Below are positions 53,063 to 62,170 of a stretch of DNA of 64,000 nucleotides, piece by piece. Both the position numbers and the translations under genes were made by a program. Origin of the DNA: Prevotella sp. E13-27 (GTDB taxonomy: Bacteria > Bacteroidota > Bacteroidia > Bacteroidales > Bacteroidaceae); the NCBI RefSeq assembly GCF_023217965.1, contig NZ_JALPSC010000001.1, forward strand, positions 62,001 to 126,000, read 5' to 3'. Position 1 is the stretch's first letter, and every line of letters begins with the position of its first letter. The notes under the pieces were generated by a model that was given only the letters and a program-made list of their open reading frames with translations, had not been told where the DNA came from and made no database searches.

Positions 53063-55537
53063 TTATCTCAACTCAGCGCCAAGCTGTTTCTTCAGGTTCG
53101 CAATGAGCTTCTGCATGATTGCGTCAATCTGCTTGTCGTTCATTGTCTTCTCGGTATCCTGAAGGATGAAGTTCACTGCATACGACTTCTTGCCAGCAGG
53201 CAGTTTGTCGCCCTCATAGACATCGAACAGTTCAACGCTCTTCAGCAGTTTCTTCTCAGTCTGGCGGGCAATCTGCTCCACCTGTGCGAACTCTATGTTC
53301 TTGTCTATCAGCAATGCGAGGTCACGGCTCACGGCAGGATGCTTAGACACCTCGGTGAAGGTCACCTCGTTCTTCTTTGTAGCCTTCATCAGCTGCGACC
53401 AGTTCAGCTCTGCGAAATAGACAGGCTGGTTGAGGTCGAACTTCTTCAGGAGCTTCTTCGACAGCACGCCCATCTCAATGAGCTTCTTGCCACCGCGGTT
53501 CTCGATAACGATGCCAGCAGAGAAGTTCTCGTTCTCCGACTTCTTTGTCACCATCAAACCGGGCTTCATGCCAATGCGGCTCAGGATATTCTGAACAAAT
53601 GCCGACAGCTCGAAGTAGCTTGAGTCCTCATTAGGATGTGCCCAAGAGCCCTCTACACGCTTACCAGTGATCCACAGTCCGAGGTAGTTCTCCTCCTTGT
53701 AAGCCTGCATCGGGTTCTCATCGTTCTGCTTCTCAGGATCGAAGAAATAGCAGTTGCCGAACTCGAAGAAGCGGAGGTTCTGAGCCTTGCGCTTCACGTT
53801 GTGCTCAACGCTCTCAAGGCCGCCATACAACAGGGTCTGGCGCATAACGTTGAGGTCACTGCTGAGGGGGTTCATAATACGGACTAAGGTGCTAGCCGCA
53901 CTAGTCTCACTAGTTTTACTAGTTCCCTCATAATATGCGGCCTTTGTCAGCGAGTTGTTAAGTATCTCGTTGAAGCCTGCACCCACGAGCTGTTCTGACA
54001 CGAGGTTCTGCAGCTTGTGCTTGCGGTCTTCATCACCTTTTATCACGAGCGAAGACTTCAGCTGTGTAGGAATCTCCACATTATTATATCCATATATGCG
54101 AAGGATGTCCTCAACGACATCGCATGGACGGGTCACGTCAACGCGATAACCTGGAATCTCAAGGAGCAATCCCTCAGCACTCTCGCTGAGAATCTTCATT
54201 TCCAGCGACTCGCAGATGCTCTTTATCTTCTCTACAGGAATATCCTTGCCCACGAGCGAGTGAACATAGCTGTACTTCAGGTCAACACGTGCGTTCTCCA
54301 TCTTCTCGGGATAAACGTCTTTGATTTCCATTGACACCTTACCGCCAGCCAACTCCTTACAGAGCATTGCAGCATATTTCAAGGCCTCAACGGTTCCATT
54401 GGGATCTACGCCACGCTCGAAGCGGAACGATGCATCGGTAGAAAGGCCGTGGCGACGTGCCGACTTACGAATCCATGTTGGGTGGAAGTATGCGCTCTCA
54501 AGCACTACATTGCGTGTTGTCTCGTATGTGCCGCTACCCTTACCGCCGAACACGCCTGCAATACACATTGGCTCCTCAGCGTTGCAGATAGCGAGGTCGC
54601 GATCGCTCAGCTTGTGCTCCTCACCATCGAGTGTCTGGAAAGGTGTGCCCTCAGGCATGGTCTTCACAACAATCTTGTGACCCTTCACCATGTCAGCGTC
54701 GAAGCAGTGCAATGGCTGACCGAGAGCCATCATTACATAGTTCGTGATATCAACGATATTGTTTATAGGACGCAGACCAATGGTTGTCAGCTTGTTCTTC
54801 AGCCACTCTGGCGACTCCTTCACGTCACAGTCGGTGATGCTCACACAGGCGTAGCGCTTGCAAGCCTCTGTATTCTCTATCACCACCTCAACGGGGAGGT
54901 CGTGATTGTCGACGACGAAATCATCAACCACGGGACGGTGAAGGGCTGTCTCGTAGCCGTTCGATTTCAGCCAAGCATAGAGATCGCGTGCCACCCCCCA
55001 GTGCGACAGACCGTCAGCACGGTTGGCAGTGATGTCCACCTCAATGAGCCAGTCGCTCTCCAGATGATAGTATTCTGCGGCAGGAGTACCTACCACGGCA
55101 TCCTCGGGAAGCACGATAATTCCGTCGTGCGATGTGCCGATGCCAATCTCGTCCTCAGCACAGATCATACCATTTGACTCTACGCCGCGAAGCTTTGACT
55201 TCTTAATGACAAATTCCTGGTCGCCGTCATAGAGCACACAGCCCAGGTCAGCAACGATAACCTTCTGACCAGCAGCCACGTTTGGTGCTCCGCAGACTAT
55301 CTGCGAAGGCTCTCCATGTCCTAAATCTACTGTTGTAACATGCAGGTGGTCGCTGTTTGGATGGGTCTCGCAAGTAAGCACCTTGCCTACATAGAGTCCC
55401 TTCAGACCACCACGGATTGTTTGAACTTCTTCCAGAGCGTCAACTTCCAGACCTGTCGATGTTATTGCGTCACATACCTGCTGCGGTGTAAGGTCGAAAT
55501 CAACGTACTCTTTCAGCCACTTATAAGAAATGTTCAT
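53063..55537 (-). CDS. pheT: Phenylalanine-tRNA ligase beta subunit
   Basis: 824 residues from ATG 55537 (MNISYKWLKEYVDFDLTPQQ), the normal start; the longer frame is upstream noise. It has the tRNA-binding OB domain (about 40-150), B3/B4 editing domain, B5 (FDVSRPCD-type RVDVTRPCDVVEDILRIYGYNNV), the catalytic-like core and the C-terminal ferredoxin-fold anticodon-binding domain (FTEVSKHPAVSRDLALLID). The TAA stop is adjacent to the right end of the palindromic element. pheS is not in the window. Confidence 0.97.
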   Translation of the reverse strand: MNISYKWLKEYVDFDLTPQQVCDAITSTGLEVDALEEVQTIRGGLKGLYVGKVLTCETHPNSDHLHVTTVDLGHGEPSQIVCGAPNVAAGQKVIVADLGCVLYDGDQEFVIKKSKLRGVESNGMICAEDEIGIGTSHDGIIVLPEDAVVGTPAAEYYHLESDWLIEVDITANRADGLSHWGVARDLYAWLKSNGYETALHRPVVDDFVVDNHDLPVEVVIENTEACKRYACVSITDCDVKESPEWLKNKLTTIGLRPINNIVDITNYVMMALGQPLHCFDADMVKGHKIVVKTMPEGTPFQTLDGEEHKLSDRDLAICNAEEPMCIAGVFGGKGSGTYETTRNVVLESAYFHPTWIRKSARRHGLSTDASFRFERGVDPNGTVEALKYAAMLCKELAGGKVSMEIKDVYPEKMENARVDLKYSYVHSLVGKDIPVEKIKSICESLEMKILSESAEGLLLEIPGYRVDVTRPCDVVEDILRIYGYNNVEIPTQLKSSLVIKGDEDRKHKLQNLVSEQLVGAGFNEILNNSLTKAAYYEGTSKTSETSAASTLVRIMNPLSSDLNVMRQTLLYGGLESVEHNVKRKAQNLRFFEFGNCYFFDPEKQNDENPMQAYKEENYLGLWITGKRVEGSWAHPNEDSSYFELSAFVQNILSRIGMKPGLMVTKKSENENFSAGIVIENRGGKKLIEMGVLSKKLLKKFDLNQPVYFAELNWSQLMKATKKNEVTFTEVSKHPAVSRDLALLIDKNIEFAQVEQIARQTEKKLLKSVELFDVYEGDKLPAGKKSYAVNFILQDTEKTMNDKQIDAIMQKLIANLKKQLGAELR

Positions 55538-55570
55538 TCCTAAAAACTTTATTAAATTCGAATTTGGGCG

Positions 55571-55578
55571 CAAAATTA
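55571..55578 (-). promoter_or_regulatory. -7 box for pheT
   Basis: TAATTTTG on the minus strand, 33 bases before the pheT start, supporting the start at 55537. Confidence 0.6.
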
Positions 55579-55621
55579 CAAAAAAAACGCTAAACAACAA
55601 TCATTCTTATTAAATAATTTG

Positions 55622-55629
55622 TACCTTTG
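55622..55629 (+). promoter_or_regulatory. -7 box for the second tat operon
   Basis: TACCTTTG matches TAnnTTTG, 51 bases before tatA, divergent from pheT. Confidence 0.6.
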
Positions 55630-55680
55630 CGGAGTATAATCCTACAAGACAATAAGACTAAACAAACCTCAACACTCATT

Positions 55681-55875
55681 ATGTACATTTCACAGCTATT
55701 ACTTATCGGCGGATTGGGACTGCCTGAGATTGTAGTCATTGCCATCATCGTACTGCTGCTTTTCGGAGGCAAGAAGATTCCCGAACTTATGAGCGGCCTC
55801 GGCAAAGGCGTTAAGAGTTTCAAGGACGGCATGAAAGGAATCGACGACACAGAAAAGAGCGAAGAGAAGGAATGA
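55681..55875 (+). CDS. tatA: TatA/E (housekeeping copy)
   Basis: 64 residues from ATG 55681. N-terminal helix ([17 protein letters not shown]), hinge [26 protein letters not shown] and a short acidic tail. It is clearly homologous to the copy at 32195-32416, with an almost identical hinge and amphipathic helix. Its end overlaps tatC by 4 bases (ATGA). It heads an operon with tatC and two Tat-dependent redox proteins, so it is probably the general Tat pore component. Confidence 0.94.
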   Translation: MYISQLLLIGGLGLPEIVVIAIIVLLLFGGKKIPELMSGLGKGVKSFKDGMKGIDDTEKSEEKE

Positions 55876-56618
55876 CTGACGAACTGCAACAGACCGCCAC
55901 GTTTTGGGAGCATCTCGACGAGCTGCGCTCTTGCATCATCCGTTCACTTGCTGTAGTGGCGGTTGCTGCCATTGCCGCTTTTTGCCTGAAAGATGAGCTG
56001 TTTGCCATAGTACTGGCACCTCACACGAGCGACTTCGTTACCTATCGTCTCATGGGCATTGAGCCGTTCGTCATCCAGCTTATGAACATCGGACTCACCG
56101 AGCAGTTCATGACTCACATGCGCGTGGCTCTCTACACAGGTCTGCTCGTGGCATCGCCCTACGTGCTCTATCAGCTGTTCGGCTTCATAGCACCAGGTCT
56201 TTACCGGCAGGAGCGGAAGGCCGCCGTATGGATTACAGCATCGGCCTACGTGATGTTCATCCTCGGCACCCTCATCGACTATTTCATCATCTTTCCCTTG
56301 ACAGTACGTTTCCTTGGCACCTATCAGGTGAGCGCCGACGTGGCCAACATGCTCACGCTTCAGAGCTATATCGACACGCTCATAGGCATGAGCTTCATCA
56401 TGGGCATCGTCTTCGAACTACCTGTCGTCTGTGCCATCCTCGGACGTCTCGGCATCATCAACCGCGGTCTCATGAAGCGTTTCCGCCGCCATGCCATCGT
56501 AACCATTCTGATAGCTTCGGCCATCATCACTCCCACCACCGATGCCTTCACGCTTTTCATCGTGGCATTGCCCATCTGGATGCTCTATGAAGTGAGCATC
56601 CTACTTGTAAGAAAATAA
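55872..56618 (+). CDS. tatC: TatC (housekeeping copy)
   Basis: 248 residues with six helices: [18 protein letters not shown] (signal-binding N-terminus), [48 protein letters not shown] and [19 protein letters not shown]. It aligns along its whole length with the other TatC in the window (31399-32241) but differs in the first periplasmic loop and at the ends. Downstream genes encode Tat substrates, 18 bases away. Confidence 0.95.
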   Translation: MTDELQQTATFWEHLDELRSCIIRSLAVVAVAAIAAFCLKDELFAIVLAPHTSDFVTYRLMGIEPFVIQLMNIGLTEQFMTHMRVALYTGLLVASPYVLYQLFGFIAPGLYRQERKAAVWITASAYVMFILGTLIDYFIIFPLTVRFLGTYQVSADVANMLTLQSYIDTLIGMSFIMGIVFELPVVCAILGRLGIINRGLMKRFRRHAIVTILIASAIITPTTDAFTLFIVALPIWMLYEVSILLVRK

Positions 56619-56636
56619 ACAACTAAACAATACTTT

Positions 56637-58130
56637 ATGCTTAGAACAATCAGAATCGTGTTTGCAACGGTATTCCTTGTCGGACTATCATTGCTTTTCC
56701 TCGACTTCACAGGCACTGCCCACCATTGGTTCGGGTGGATGGCGAAAGCCCAGGCACTGGAAGCCATACTTGCGCTTAACTTTGCTGCAGTGGCCTTCCT
56801 TGTGGTGCTGACACTCATCTGCGGACGCATCTACTGTTCCGTCATCTGTCCGTTAGGCATCCTTCAGGATCTCTTCGGATGGTTTGGCAAGAAGGCGAAG
56901 AAGAACCATTACACCTATTCTTCCGAGAAGAAATGGCTGCGCTACCCAGTGTTCATTGCCTTCGTCGTGTCTTTATTAGCTGGCATCAGCGTAGTGTTCG
57001 ACCTGCTGGCGCCCTACTCTGCCTTCGGACGCATCATGACGATGCTCTTCCAACCACTATGGAAGATGGGCAACAACGTCCTTGCATCTATAGCCGAGCG
57101 CTATGATAGCTATGCGTTCTATTCCGTAGATGTATGGATGAAATCGCTGCCTGTGCTCATCATAGCAGCCCTCACCCTCACGCTGCTTGTTGTTCTTGCA
57201 TGGCGCAACGGACGCACCTATTGTAACACTATCTGTCCAGTAGGCACGCTGCTAAGCTTCCTGAGCCGTTTCTCTTTCCTGAAGATTCACTTCGACACAG
57301 AGAAATGCCGCAACTGCTCACTCTGCACAAAGAACTGTAAGGCAGCATGCATAGATTTCAAGAACCACAGCATTGACTACTCGCGCTGCGTGGTCTGCGG
57401 CGACTGCATCAGCAGTTGTAATTTTGGAGCGCTACGCTATGACTTTTCTCGTCTGCATAATCTGAATTCTCAGAACACTCAGAACGACCAGTCCTCCACC
57501 GACAAATCTCGCCGTTCTTTCCTTCTGTCTTCAGCCCTGCTCGCCTCTACGGCAGCCATAGCTCAGAAGGACAAGATCTTCGACGGAGGATATACCGACC
57601 TTGAGGACAAGGTGGCGCCTGAGCGTCAGACACCGCTCACGCCTCCAGGCTCGCTGTCGGCACAGAACCTGGCGCAGCACTGCACAGGCTGTCAGCTCTG
57701 TGTATCAGAGTGTCCTAACGACGTGCTCCGTCCATCCACCGACCTCATGCACCTCATGCAGCCCGTGATGAGCTACGAGCGCGGCTATTGCCGTCCTGAG
57801 TGTCATCGCTGCTCAGAGGTATGTCCAGCAGGAGCCATCAAGCCTATCGACCTCGACGAGAAGTCGAGCATCCAGATTGGTCATGCCGTTTGGATTAAGA
57901 AGAACTGTGTGCCCATCACCGATGGCGTAGAGTGTGGCAACTGCGCCCGCCACTGTCCGTCGGGAGCCATTGAGATGGTGCCACTCGACGAGAACGACGA
58001 GGAGTCGCCCTACGTTCCCGCTGTCAACGAAGCGGCCTGCATAGGCTGCGGTACCTGCGAGTACGTTTGTCCGGCACGTCCATTCTCAGCCATCTACGTG
58101 GAAGGCCACGAAGTTCATTCTCACCTCTAA
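56637..58130 (+). CDS. NapH-like membrane Fe-S protein fused to a ferredoxin domain with an internal Tat motif
   Basis: 497 residues. The N-terminal half is a NapH/CcoG-like membrane ferredoxin: helices, CGRIYCSVICPLG, CNTICPVGTLLS and two 4Fe-4S motifs (CRNCSLCTKNC, CVVCGDCISSC). Then a repeat-coded linker (NSQNTQNDQSS) leads to S291-R-R-S-F-L, a twin-arginine motif in the middle of the protein, and a hydrophobic stretch (LSSALLASTAAIA). The C-terminal half has four ferredoxin motifs (CTGCQLCVSEC, CRPECHRCSEVC, CGNCARHC, CIGCGTCEYVC), like NapG. It is probably an electron-transfer unit whose second half crosses by Tat. Confidence 0.85.
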   Translation: MLRTIRIVFATVFLVGLSLLFLDFTGTAHHWFGWMAKAQALEAILALNFAAVAFLVVLTLICGRIYCSVICPLGILQDLFGWFGKKAKKNHYTYSSEKKWLRYPVFIAFVVSLLAGISVVFDLLAPYSAFGRIMTMLFQPLWKMGNNVLASIAERYDSYAFYSVDVWMKSLPVLIIAALTLTLLVVLAWRNGRTYCNTICPVGTLLSFLSRFSFLKIHFDTEKCRNCSLCTKNCKAACIDFKNHSIDYSRCVVCGDCISSCNFGALRYDFSRLHNLNSQNTQNDQSSTDKSRRSFLLSSALLASTAAIAQKDKIFDGGYTDLEDKVAPERQTPLTPPGSLSAQNLAQHCTGCQLCVSECPNDVLRPSTDLMHLMQPVMSYERGYCRPECHRCSEVCPAGAIKPIDLDEKSSIQIGHAVWIKKNCVPITDGVECGNCARHCPSGAIEMVPLDENDEESPYVPAVNEAACIGCGTCEYVCPARPFSAIYVEGHEVHSHL

Positions 58131-58149
58131 CCTCTTACCTCTCACCTCT
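58120..58149. repeat. CTCACCTCT-type repeat at the Fe-S / aldo-keto junction
   Basis: Copies of CTCACCTCTAAC / CTCTTACCTCT fill the gap. The stop codon of the Fe-S gene lies inside the repeat. Same family as 26209-26239 and 42849-42908, in the opposite orientation. Confidence 0.7.
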
Positions 58150-59556
58150 ATGAAACAAGACAACATATCACGCCGATCGTTCCTGAAAATTTTCGGAGCA
58201 GGAACAGCAGCCTCGCTGATAGCTGCATGTACAGGCAAGGACAAGGCGGCACAGCAGGCCGTTGACGAATACAAGCAACAGGTGGAGCCACCCGTAGGCC
58301 AGATGACCTATCGCAAGAACCTCAAAGGCGAAGAAGTGTCACTTCTTGGCTATGGCATGATGCGCCTGCCTACCAAGGTTGACAACGACCAGGAGTTCGA
58401 CCAGGACATGATAAACCGTCAGGTTGACTATGCCATTGAGCACGGTGTTAACTATTTCGACACGTCGCCCGTCTATTGTCAGGGCAAGTCAGAGGCATGC
58501 ACAGGCATTGCCCTCAGTCGTCATAAGCGCAGCGAGTATTTCGTTGCCACGAAGCTGTCCAACTTCCACCCATCGACCCATAGCCGCGAGGCGAGCATTG
58601 CCATGTACAAGAACTCGCTGAAGCAGTTGCAGGTTGATTATATCGACTACTATCTGCTTCATGCCATTGGTGGCGGCATCGATGAGTTCAACGCCCGCTA
58701 TGTTGACAACGGACTCATGGACTTCCTCGTGAAAGAGCGCGAGGCAGGCCGCATACGCAACCTCGGGTTCTCGTTCCATGGCTATAAGAATGTGTTCGAC
58801 CAGGTGCTTGCCATGCACGACCTCTACCACTGGGACTTCGTGCAGATAGAGCTCAACTACCTTGACTGGAACTTCGCCAACGAGATTAACTCGCGCAATG
58901 TCGATGCCAGCTACCTCTATGCTGAGCTGCAGAAGGTTGGCATACCAGCTGTCATCATGGAGCCGCTGCTTGGCGGACGCCTTGCGAAGCTGCCCCAGTA
59001 CATAGTCAACGACCTAAAGCGGCGCGACCCTGAGCGCTCTGTCGCATCATGGGCTTTCCGCTATGCCGGCACTCCCGAAGGCGTGCTTACCGTTCTCAGC
59101 GGCATGACCTACATGGAGCACCTGAAGGACAACCTTCTCAGTTACTGTCCGCTGAAGCCTCTCAACGATACCGAGATGGACTATCTGCACACCGATATTG
59201 CCAACAAGATCTTTGGTCTTGAGAACATACCCTGCAACGACTGCAAATATTGCATGCCATGTCCTTACGGTGTTGACATCCCTGGTATCTTCGTTCATTA
59301 CAACAAGTGCAAGAACGAAGGTCTCCTGCCACAGGCCGTTGGCGACCCCGACTATCGCCAGCATCGTCGCAACTTCCTCATCAGCCTTGACCGCACGGTG
59401 CCACGCAATCGTCAGGCCGACCACTGCATAGGCTGTGGCCAGTGTGAACCTCATTGCCCTCAAAAGATTCGTATTCCCCGCGAGCTGCATAAGCTCGACC
59501 AGATGATTGAGGATTTAAAGCGGAATCCTACGCCAGACCCATCGAGGGAGGCATGA
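58150..59556 (+). CDS. Tat-exported aldo/keto reductase lipoprotein with ferredoxin domain
   Basis: 468 residues. Tat motif SRRSFLK (7-13), then a lipobox ending LIAAC (Cys27), so a Tat-exported lipoprotein. The AKR barrel follows, with YGMMRLP, NYFDTSPVYCQGKSE, TKL and LLHAIGGG (catalytic Asp/Tyr/Lys/His set). Two 4Fe-4S motifs end the protein (CNDCKYCMPCPYGVDIP and CIGCGQCEPHCPQKI). This AKR-ferredoxin fusion is common in anaerobes and its physiological substrate is not known. It is third in the tat operon. Its last 42 bases overlap the convergent SDR gene. Confidence 0.92.
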   Translation: MKQDNISRRSFLKIFGAGTAASLIAACTGKDKAAQQAVDEYKQQVEPPVGQMTYRKNLKGEEVSLLGYGMMRLPTKVDNDQEFDQDMINRQVDYAIEHGVNYFDTSPVYCQGKSEACTGIALSRHKRSEYFVATKLSNFHPSTHSREASIAMYKNSLKQLQVDYIDYYLLHAIGGGIDEFNARYVDNGLMDFLVKEREAGRIRNLGFSFHGYKNVFDQVLAMHDLYHWDFVQIELNYLDWNFANEINSRNVDASYLYAELQKVGIPAVIMEPLLGGRLAKLPQYIVNDLKRRDPERSVASWAFRYAGTPEGVLTVLSGMTYMEHLKDNLLSYCPLKPLNDTEMDYLHTDIANKIFGLENIPCNDCKYCMPCPYGVDIPGIFVHYNKCKNEGLLPQAVGDPDYRQHRRNFLISLDRTVPRNRQADHCIGCGQCEPHCPQKIRIPRELHKLDQMIEDLKRNPTPDPSREA

Positions 59557-60252
59557 CCAGAGTGCCGTCAGCAGGCGGTATTTCCAGTCTATAACTACAA
59601 CGTGGCGCCGATGTTCTATAGCTTTGAGAATGTCGAGCGCCACTTTTTTCGGCTTCAGCATCATGGGATAGTGGAAGTCGCCGTCAAGCAGGGCTGTGTC
59701 CACAAAACCTGGGCGTATATCAGTAAACCTTATCTTCAGTCCACGCTGGCGAGCCTGCTGCTCCAGCGCCTGTAGATAAACGTTCTGCATGGCTTTCGTT
59801 GCCGAGTATGATGGTGCCGGTCCCAGCCCTTTCGTTCCTGCTATCGACGATATGGCAGCAATATGTCCTCCACCCTGCTCTGCAAAATAGCGATAAGCCT
59901 CACCAATCATCCTTGTGAAGCCCATGCCGTTAGTCTCAACAGTACGCAGCTCTATGTCCTCCTTCAGCTCGCGGTTCTGCTTGCCTATACCCGAGGCATG
60001 GAAATAAAGATCCATGCCGCCGAGGCGTCCTATCAGCTCGCGTAGTCGTTGGGCAGCGTCCTGTGCAGTAACATCTATGGCGCTCACCACCACCCTGTCG
60101 CCATAGGCATCCTTCAGTTCCATAAGCCTGTCCTCGCGACGCGCTGCCACACCGACTGTGTAGCCACGCTCCAGCAACAACAGAGCCACTTCGCGGCCTA
60201 TGCCCGACGAGGCACCTACCACTACAGCCCTTTTATCATTTCCTGTTCCCAT
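59515..60252 (-). CDS. Short-chain dehydrogenase/reductase
   Basis: 245 residues. Rossmann motif VVVGASSGIGREVALLLLERG, HASGIG and the YSATK active site (Tyr and Lys), with Ser in AISSIAG. The C-terminus carries a hydrophobic Trp-rich segment (YRLLTALWSCLPRWVWRR), suggesting membrane association. Substrate unknown. It starts inside the end of the HD-domain gene (31-base overlap) and ends inside the aldo-keto reductase gene. Confidence 0.88.
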   Translation of the reverse strand: MGTGNDKRAVVVGASSGIGREVALLLLERGYTVGVAARREDRLMELKDAYGDRVVVSAIDVTAQDAAQRLRELIGRLGGMDLYFHASGIGKQNRELKEDIELRTVETNGMGFTRMIGEAYRYFAEQGGGHIAAISSIAGTKGLGPAPSYSATKAMQNVYLQALEQQARQRGLKIRFTDIRPGFVDTALLDGDFHYPMMLKPKKVALDILKAIEHRRHVVVIDWKYRLLTALWSCLPRWVWRRIPL

Positions 60253-60881
60253 TCCTCACGCATCAATTCGTCAATAAGCTGTTCTGCCAACTGTTCCACC
60301 AGGTCTGCCGGCACAGCAAACCTTATGTCGCTGCTATGCGGATTTATCTCCTGAAGGAAGTGTGGCACCTCTTTCTTATACACCTCTTTCATGCGCTGGT
60401 TGTCAGCATCCTTTCCTGAACACGAGAAAGTGATGTTTGCCACACGGTCGCAGAGCTTCATGAACGGTGCGTAGGGCGTGCTCCTTATACCGGCATAGTA
60501 CTTCTCTCCTGCCCGCTCGTCGCGAGTGCGTCCCTTGTCGTTTGTCAGCGCATAGACTATCTCCGTTGCCATCAGCGCCTGATCGGTGTCCATAAATGTT
60601 CGTGCCACCTTCATCACATCGTTATATGTCAGGCGTGCGTCCTCAATGCTGTCATGATAGTAGGCTCCAAACATCATCGGCACCACGTCCTCTTCCCGTG
60701 CACACACCAGGTGTCCAAAGGCACGAGCCTCCTCAGCCACCATATCGAGATGATAGCCATAGGGCAGGTCCTTACCATACTTCTGGTTCACGCTGTCGTG
60801 CAGCTCGTGTGCCGACGTTCTTATCCGTTCTATTGTCTCAGCCCACCGTTCCAGTGCTGCTTGAAAATCATTTTTCTCCAT
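60222..60881 (-). CDS. HD-domain phosphohydrolase
   Basis: About 220 residues from ATG 60881 (60884 adjacent). HD-type metal ligands: YGYHLDMV, GAYYHDSIEDARLTYNDV (HD) and KLCDRVANITF (Asp). This resembles the hydrolase half of RelA/SpoT-like proteins and related nucleotide phosphohydrolases, but lacks any synthetase or TGS domain. A promoter box at 60890-60897 lies inside the longer frame, so the start is at 60881-60884. Substrate unknown. Confidence 0.8.
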   Translation of the reverse strand: MEKNDFQAALERWAETIERIRTSAHELHDSVNQKYGKDLPYGYHLDMVAEEARAFGHLVCAREEDVVPMMFGAYYHDSIEDARLTYNDVMKVARTFMDTDQALMATEIVYALTNDKGRTRDERAGEKYYAGIRSTPYAPFMKLCDRVANITFSCSGKDADNQRMKEVYKKEVPHFLQEINPHSSDIRFAVPADLVEQLAEQLIDELMREEWEQEMIKGL

Positions 60882-60889
60882 CATGGCAG

Positions 60890-60897
60890 CAAAATTA
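60890..60897 (-). promoter_or_regulatory. -7 box for the HD-domain gene
   Basis: TAATTTTG on the minus strand; it decides the start codon by lying only about 9 bases before it, implying a very short leader. Confidence 0.5.
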
Positions 60898-60991
60898 ATC
60901 ATTGTTTGTCAATAAACCAAATTTTCGAAAAAAATATGTAACGTCAATCGCTACTAGCGGGACGCAAAAAGAAACAAAAAAGGGTTTTTGT

Positions 60992-61022
60992 TTTGTATTG
61001 TTCTCGCTTATTCGTACCTTTG
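60992..61022 (+). promoter_or_regulatory. Promoter upstream of the MATE remnant
   Basis: TTTG at 60992-60995 and TACCTTTG at 61015-61022 with a 19-base spacer. The promoter is intact although the gene is not; it may now drive the TIGR04076 gene. Confidence 0.7.
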
Positions 61023-61042
61023 GCTCCCCCAAACAGATAGTC

Positions 61043-61357
61043 ATGGCTGAACAATCCCTGAAGAAACAACTGAAAGTGCTCACCATACCAGTGTTTATCG
61101 AGATGGCACTGGTTATGCTGCTGCGTGCTGTGGACACCGTGATGCTGAGTCGCTACAGCGACAACAGCGTGGCGGCGGTGGGACTGGACAACCAGTGGAG
61201 CATCGCCGTGGGACTGAGCTATGTCATCGGCATTCCGCTTGGCTATGGACTTGTGGGCATGTGGATAGGTTTCGCCCTCGACGAGAACATACGCGGCATC
61301 ATCCTCATGCGCCGCTGGCGCTCAGGGAAATGGCGCAACAAAGGATTCGTGAAATAA
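61043..61357 (+). pseudogene. MATE efflux transporter with large in-frame internal deletion
   Basis: 104 codons remain. The first about 50 residues (MAEQSLKKQLKVLTIPVFIEM...SRYSDNSVAAVGLDNQ) are the N-terminus of a MATE exporter. The rest (WSIAVGLSYVIGIPLGYGLVGMWIGFALDENIRGIILMRRWRSG) is its last helices and tail. About 330-350 residues are missing at the join near Gln-Trp, and the frame is kept. A two- to three-helix product cannot be a working transporter. Promoter and start are intact, so the deletion is probably recent. Confidence 0.8.
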
Positions 61358-61367
61358 AAAAAATGAT

Positions 61368-61673
61368 ATGAACAAAGTACTAATAACAGCCGTTAGACAG
61401 ACAGTCTATAAAGACCTGATGGCGAAATATGAGAATCCAATCGAACACACCTGCGATGTCAGGGAGGGGCAGCAGTGGATCTCCATCGACGGACAACAGC
61501 CCGAAGGCATGTGTCCATCGGCATGGAGCTCCATGCGTGAGTTTGTGGAGTCATTGGCGCGTGGCGAGGGCAACTTCTACGATGGTTGGATGAAAAACCC
61601 CATGAGTGCCATGATAAGCTGCAACGACGGCTTCCGTCCGTTTAGCTTCTACATTGAAGTGATAAAAGAGTAG
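61368..61673 (+). CDS. TIGR04076 family protein
   Basis: 101 residues, cytoplasmic. The sequence (MNKVLITAVRQTVYKDLMAKYENPIEHTCDVREGQQW...MCPSAWSSMREFV...ISCNDGFRPFSFYIEVI) fits the TIGR04076 family, with conserved Cys in HTCDV, GMCPSAW and SCNDGFRPF. Function unknown. It lies 10 bases after the MATE remnant and is likely to be transcribed from that gene's promoter. Confidence 0.82.
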   Translation: MNKVLITAVRQTVYKDLMAKYENPIEHTCDVREGQQWISIDGQQPEGMCPSAWSSMREFVESLARGEGNFYDGWMKNPMSAMISCNDGFRPFSFYIEVIKE

Positions 61674-61687
61674 CGGAAGAATCCCTC

Positions 61688-61751
61688 ATCCCTCCCATAA
61701 TCGCTGGAAACGCCGATGTATAAAGGGTTTGAGCACGGGAGGGATTTTTTT
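61688..61751 (+). terminator. Terminator-like hairpin from the ATCCCTCCC repeat
   Basis: ATCCCTCCC (61688-61696) pairs with GGGAGGGAT (61737-61745), followed by seven T. It is built from the same words as the G-rich repeat at 62284-62343. The stretch from 61752 to 61992 contains one more ATCCCTCCC copy and otherwise AT-rich DNA without genes. Confidence 0.55.
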
Positions 61752-61992
61752 AATCCCTCCCATAACCCTCCCATAACTTCGTCGCCGAACGCTGCCCCAA
61801 GGAGCACTAAAGCAAATGGAGTCGCCTGCGGCGAGAAATTAAACAAATCTAACCAAATCAAACAGAATATTTTCGACATTAATTGTCATGTAATTAAGTC
61901 ATTAATTGACATTAATTCTTTTACAAGGCAAGTGGGTGGCTAATATTATACTGCGAAGCAATTAATGACTAAAGTTTCTCAAGTTGTTAAAG

Positions 61993-62170
61993 ACCGCAGA
62001 TTTCACAGATTTTACAGATTATGGCTGCGCACTATGATGAGATTTTTATTTCGATTACTGCAACTAAAGTTGCGATTAGCTGCGCGAAGCAATCTGTAAA
62101 ATCGCACTTAATCGCGGCTTTAGTCGCTGTAATATGCAGCAGAATCCATGTAATCTGTGAAATCTGTGGT
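61993..62170. repeat. Palindromic element with CAGATTTCACAGATT ends
   Basis: Left arm ACCGCAGATTTCACAGATT (from 61993) is inverted at the right end, AATCTGTGAAATCTGTGGT (to 62170), with further AATCTGTAAAATCG copies inside. No reading frame. It is shaped like a MITE or REP-type element. Confidence 0.6.
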
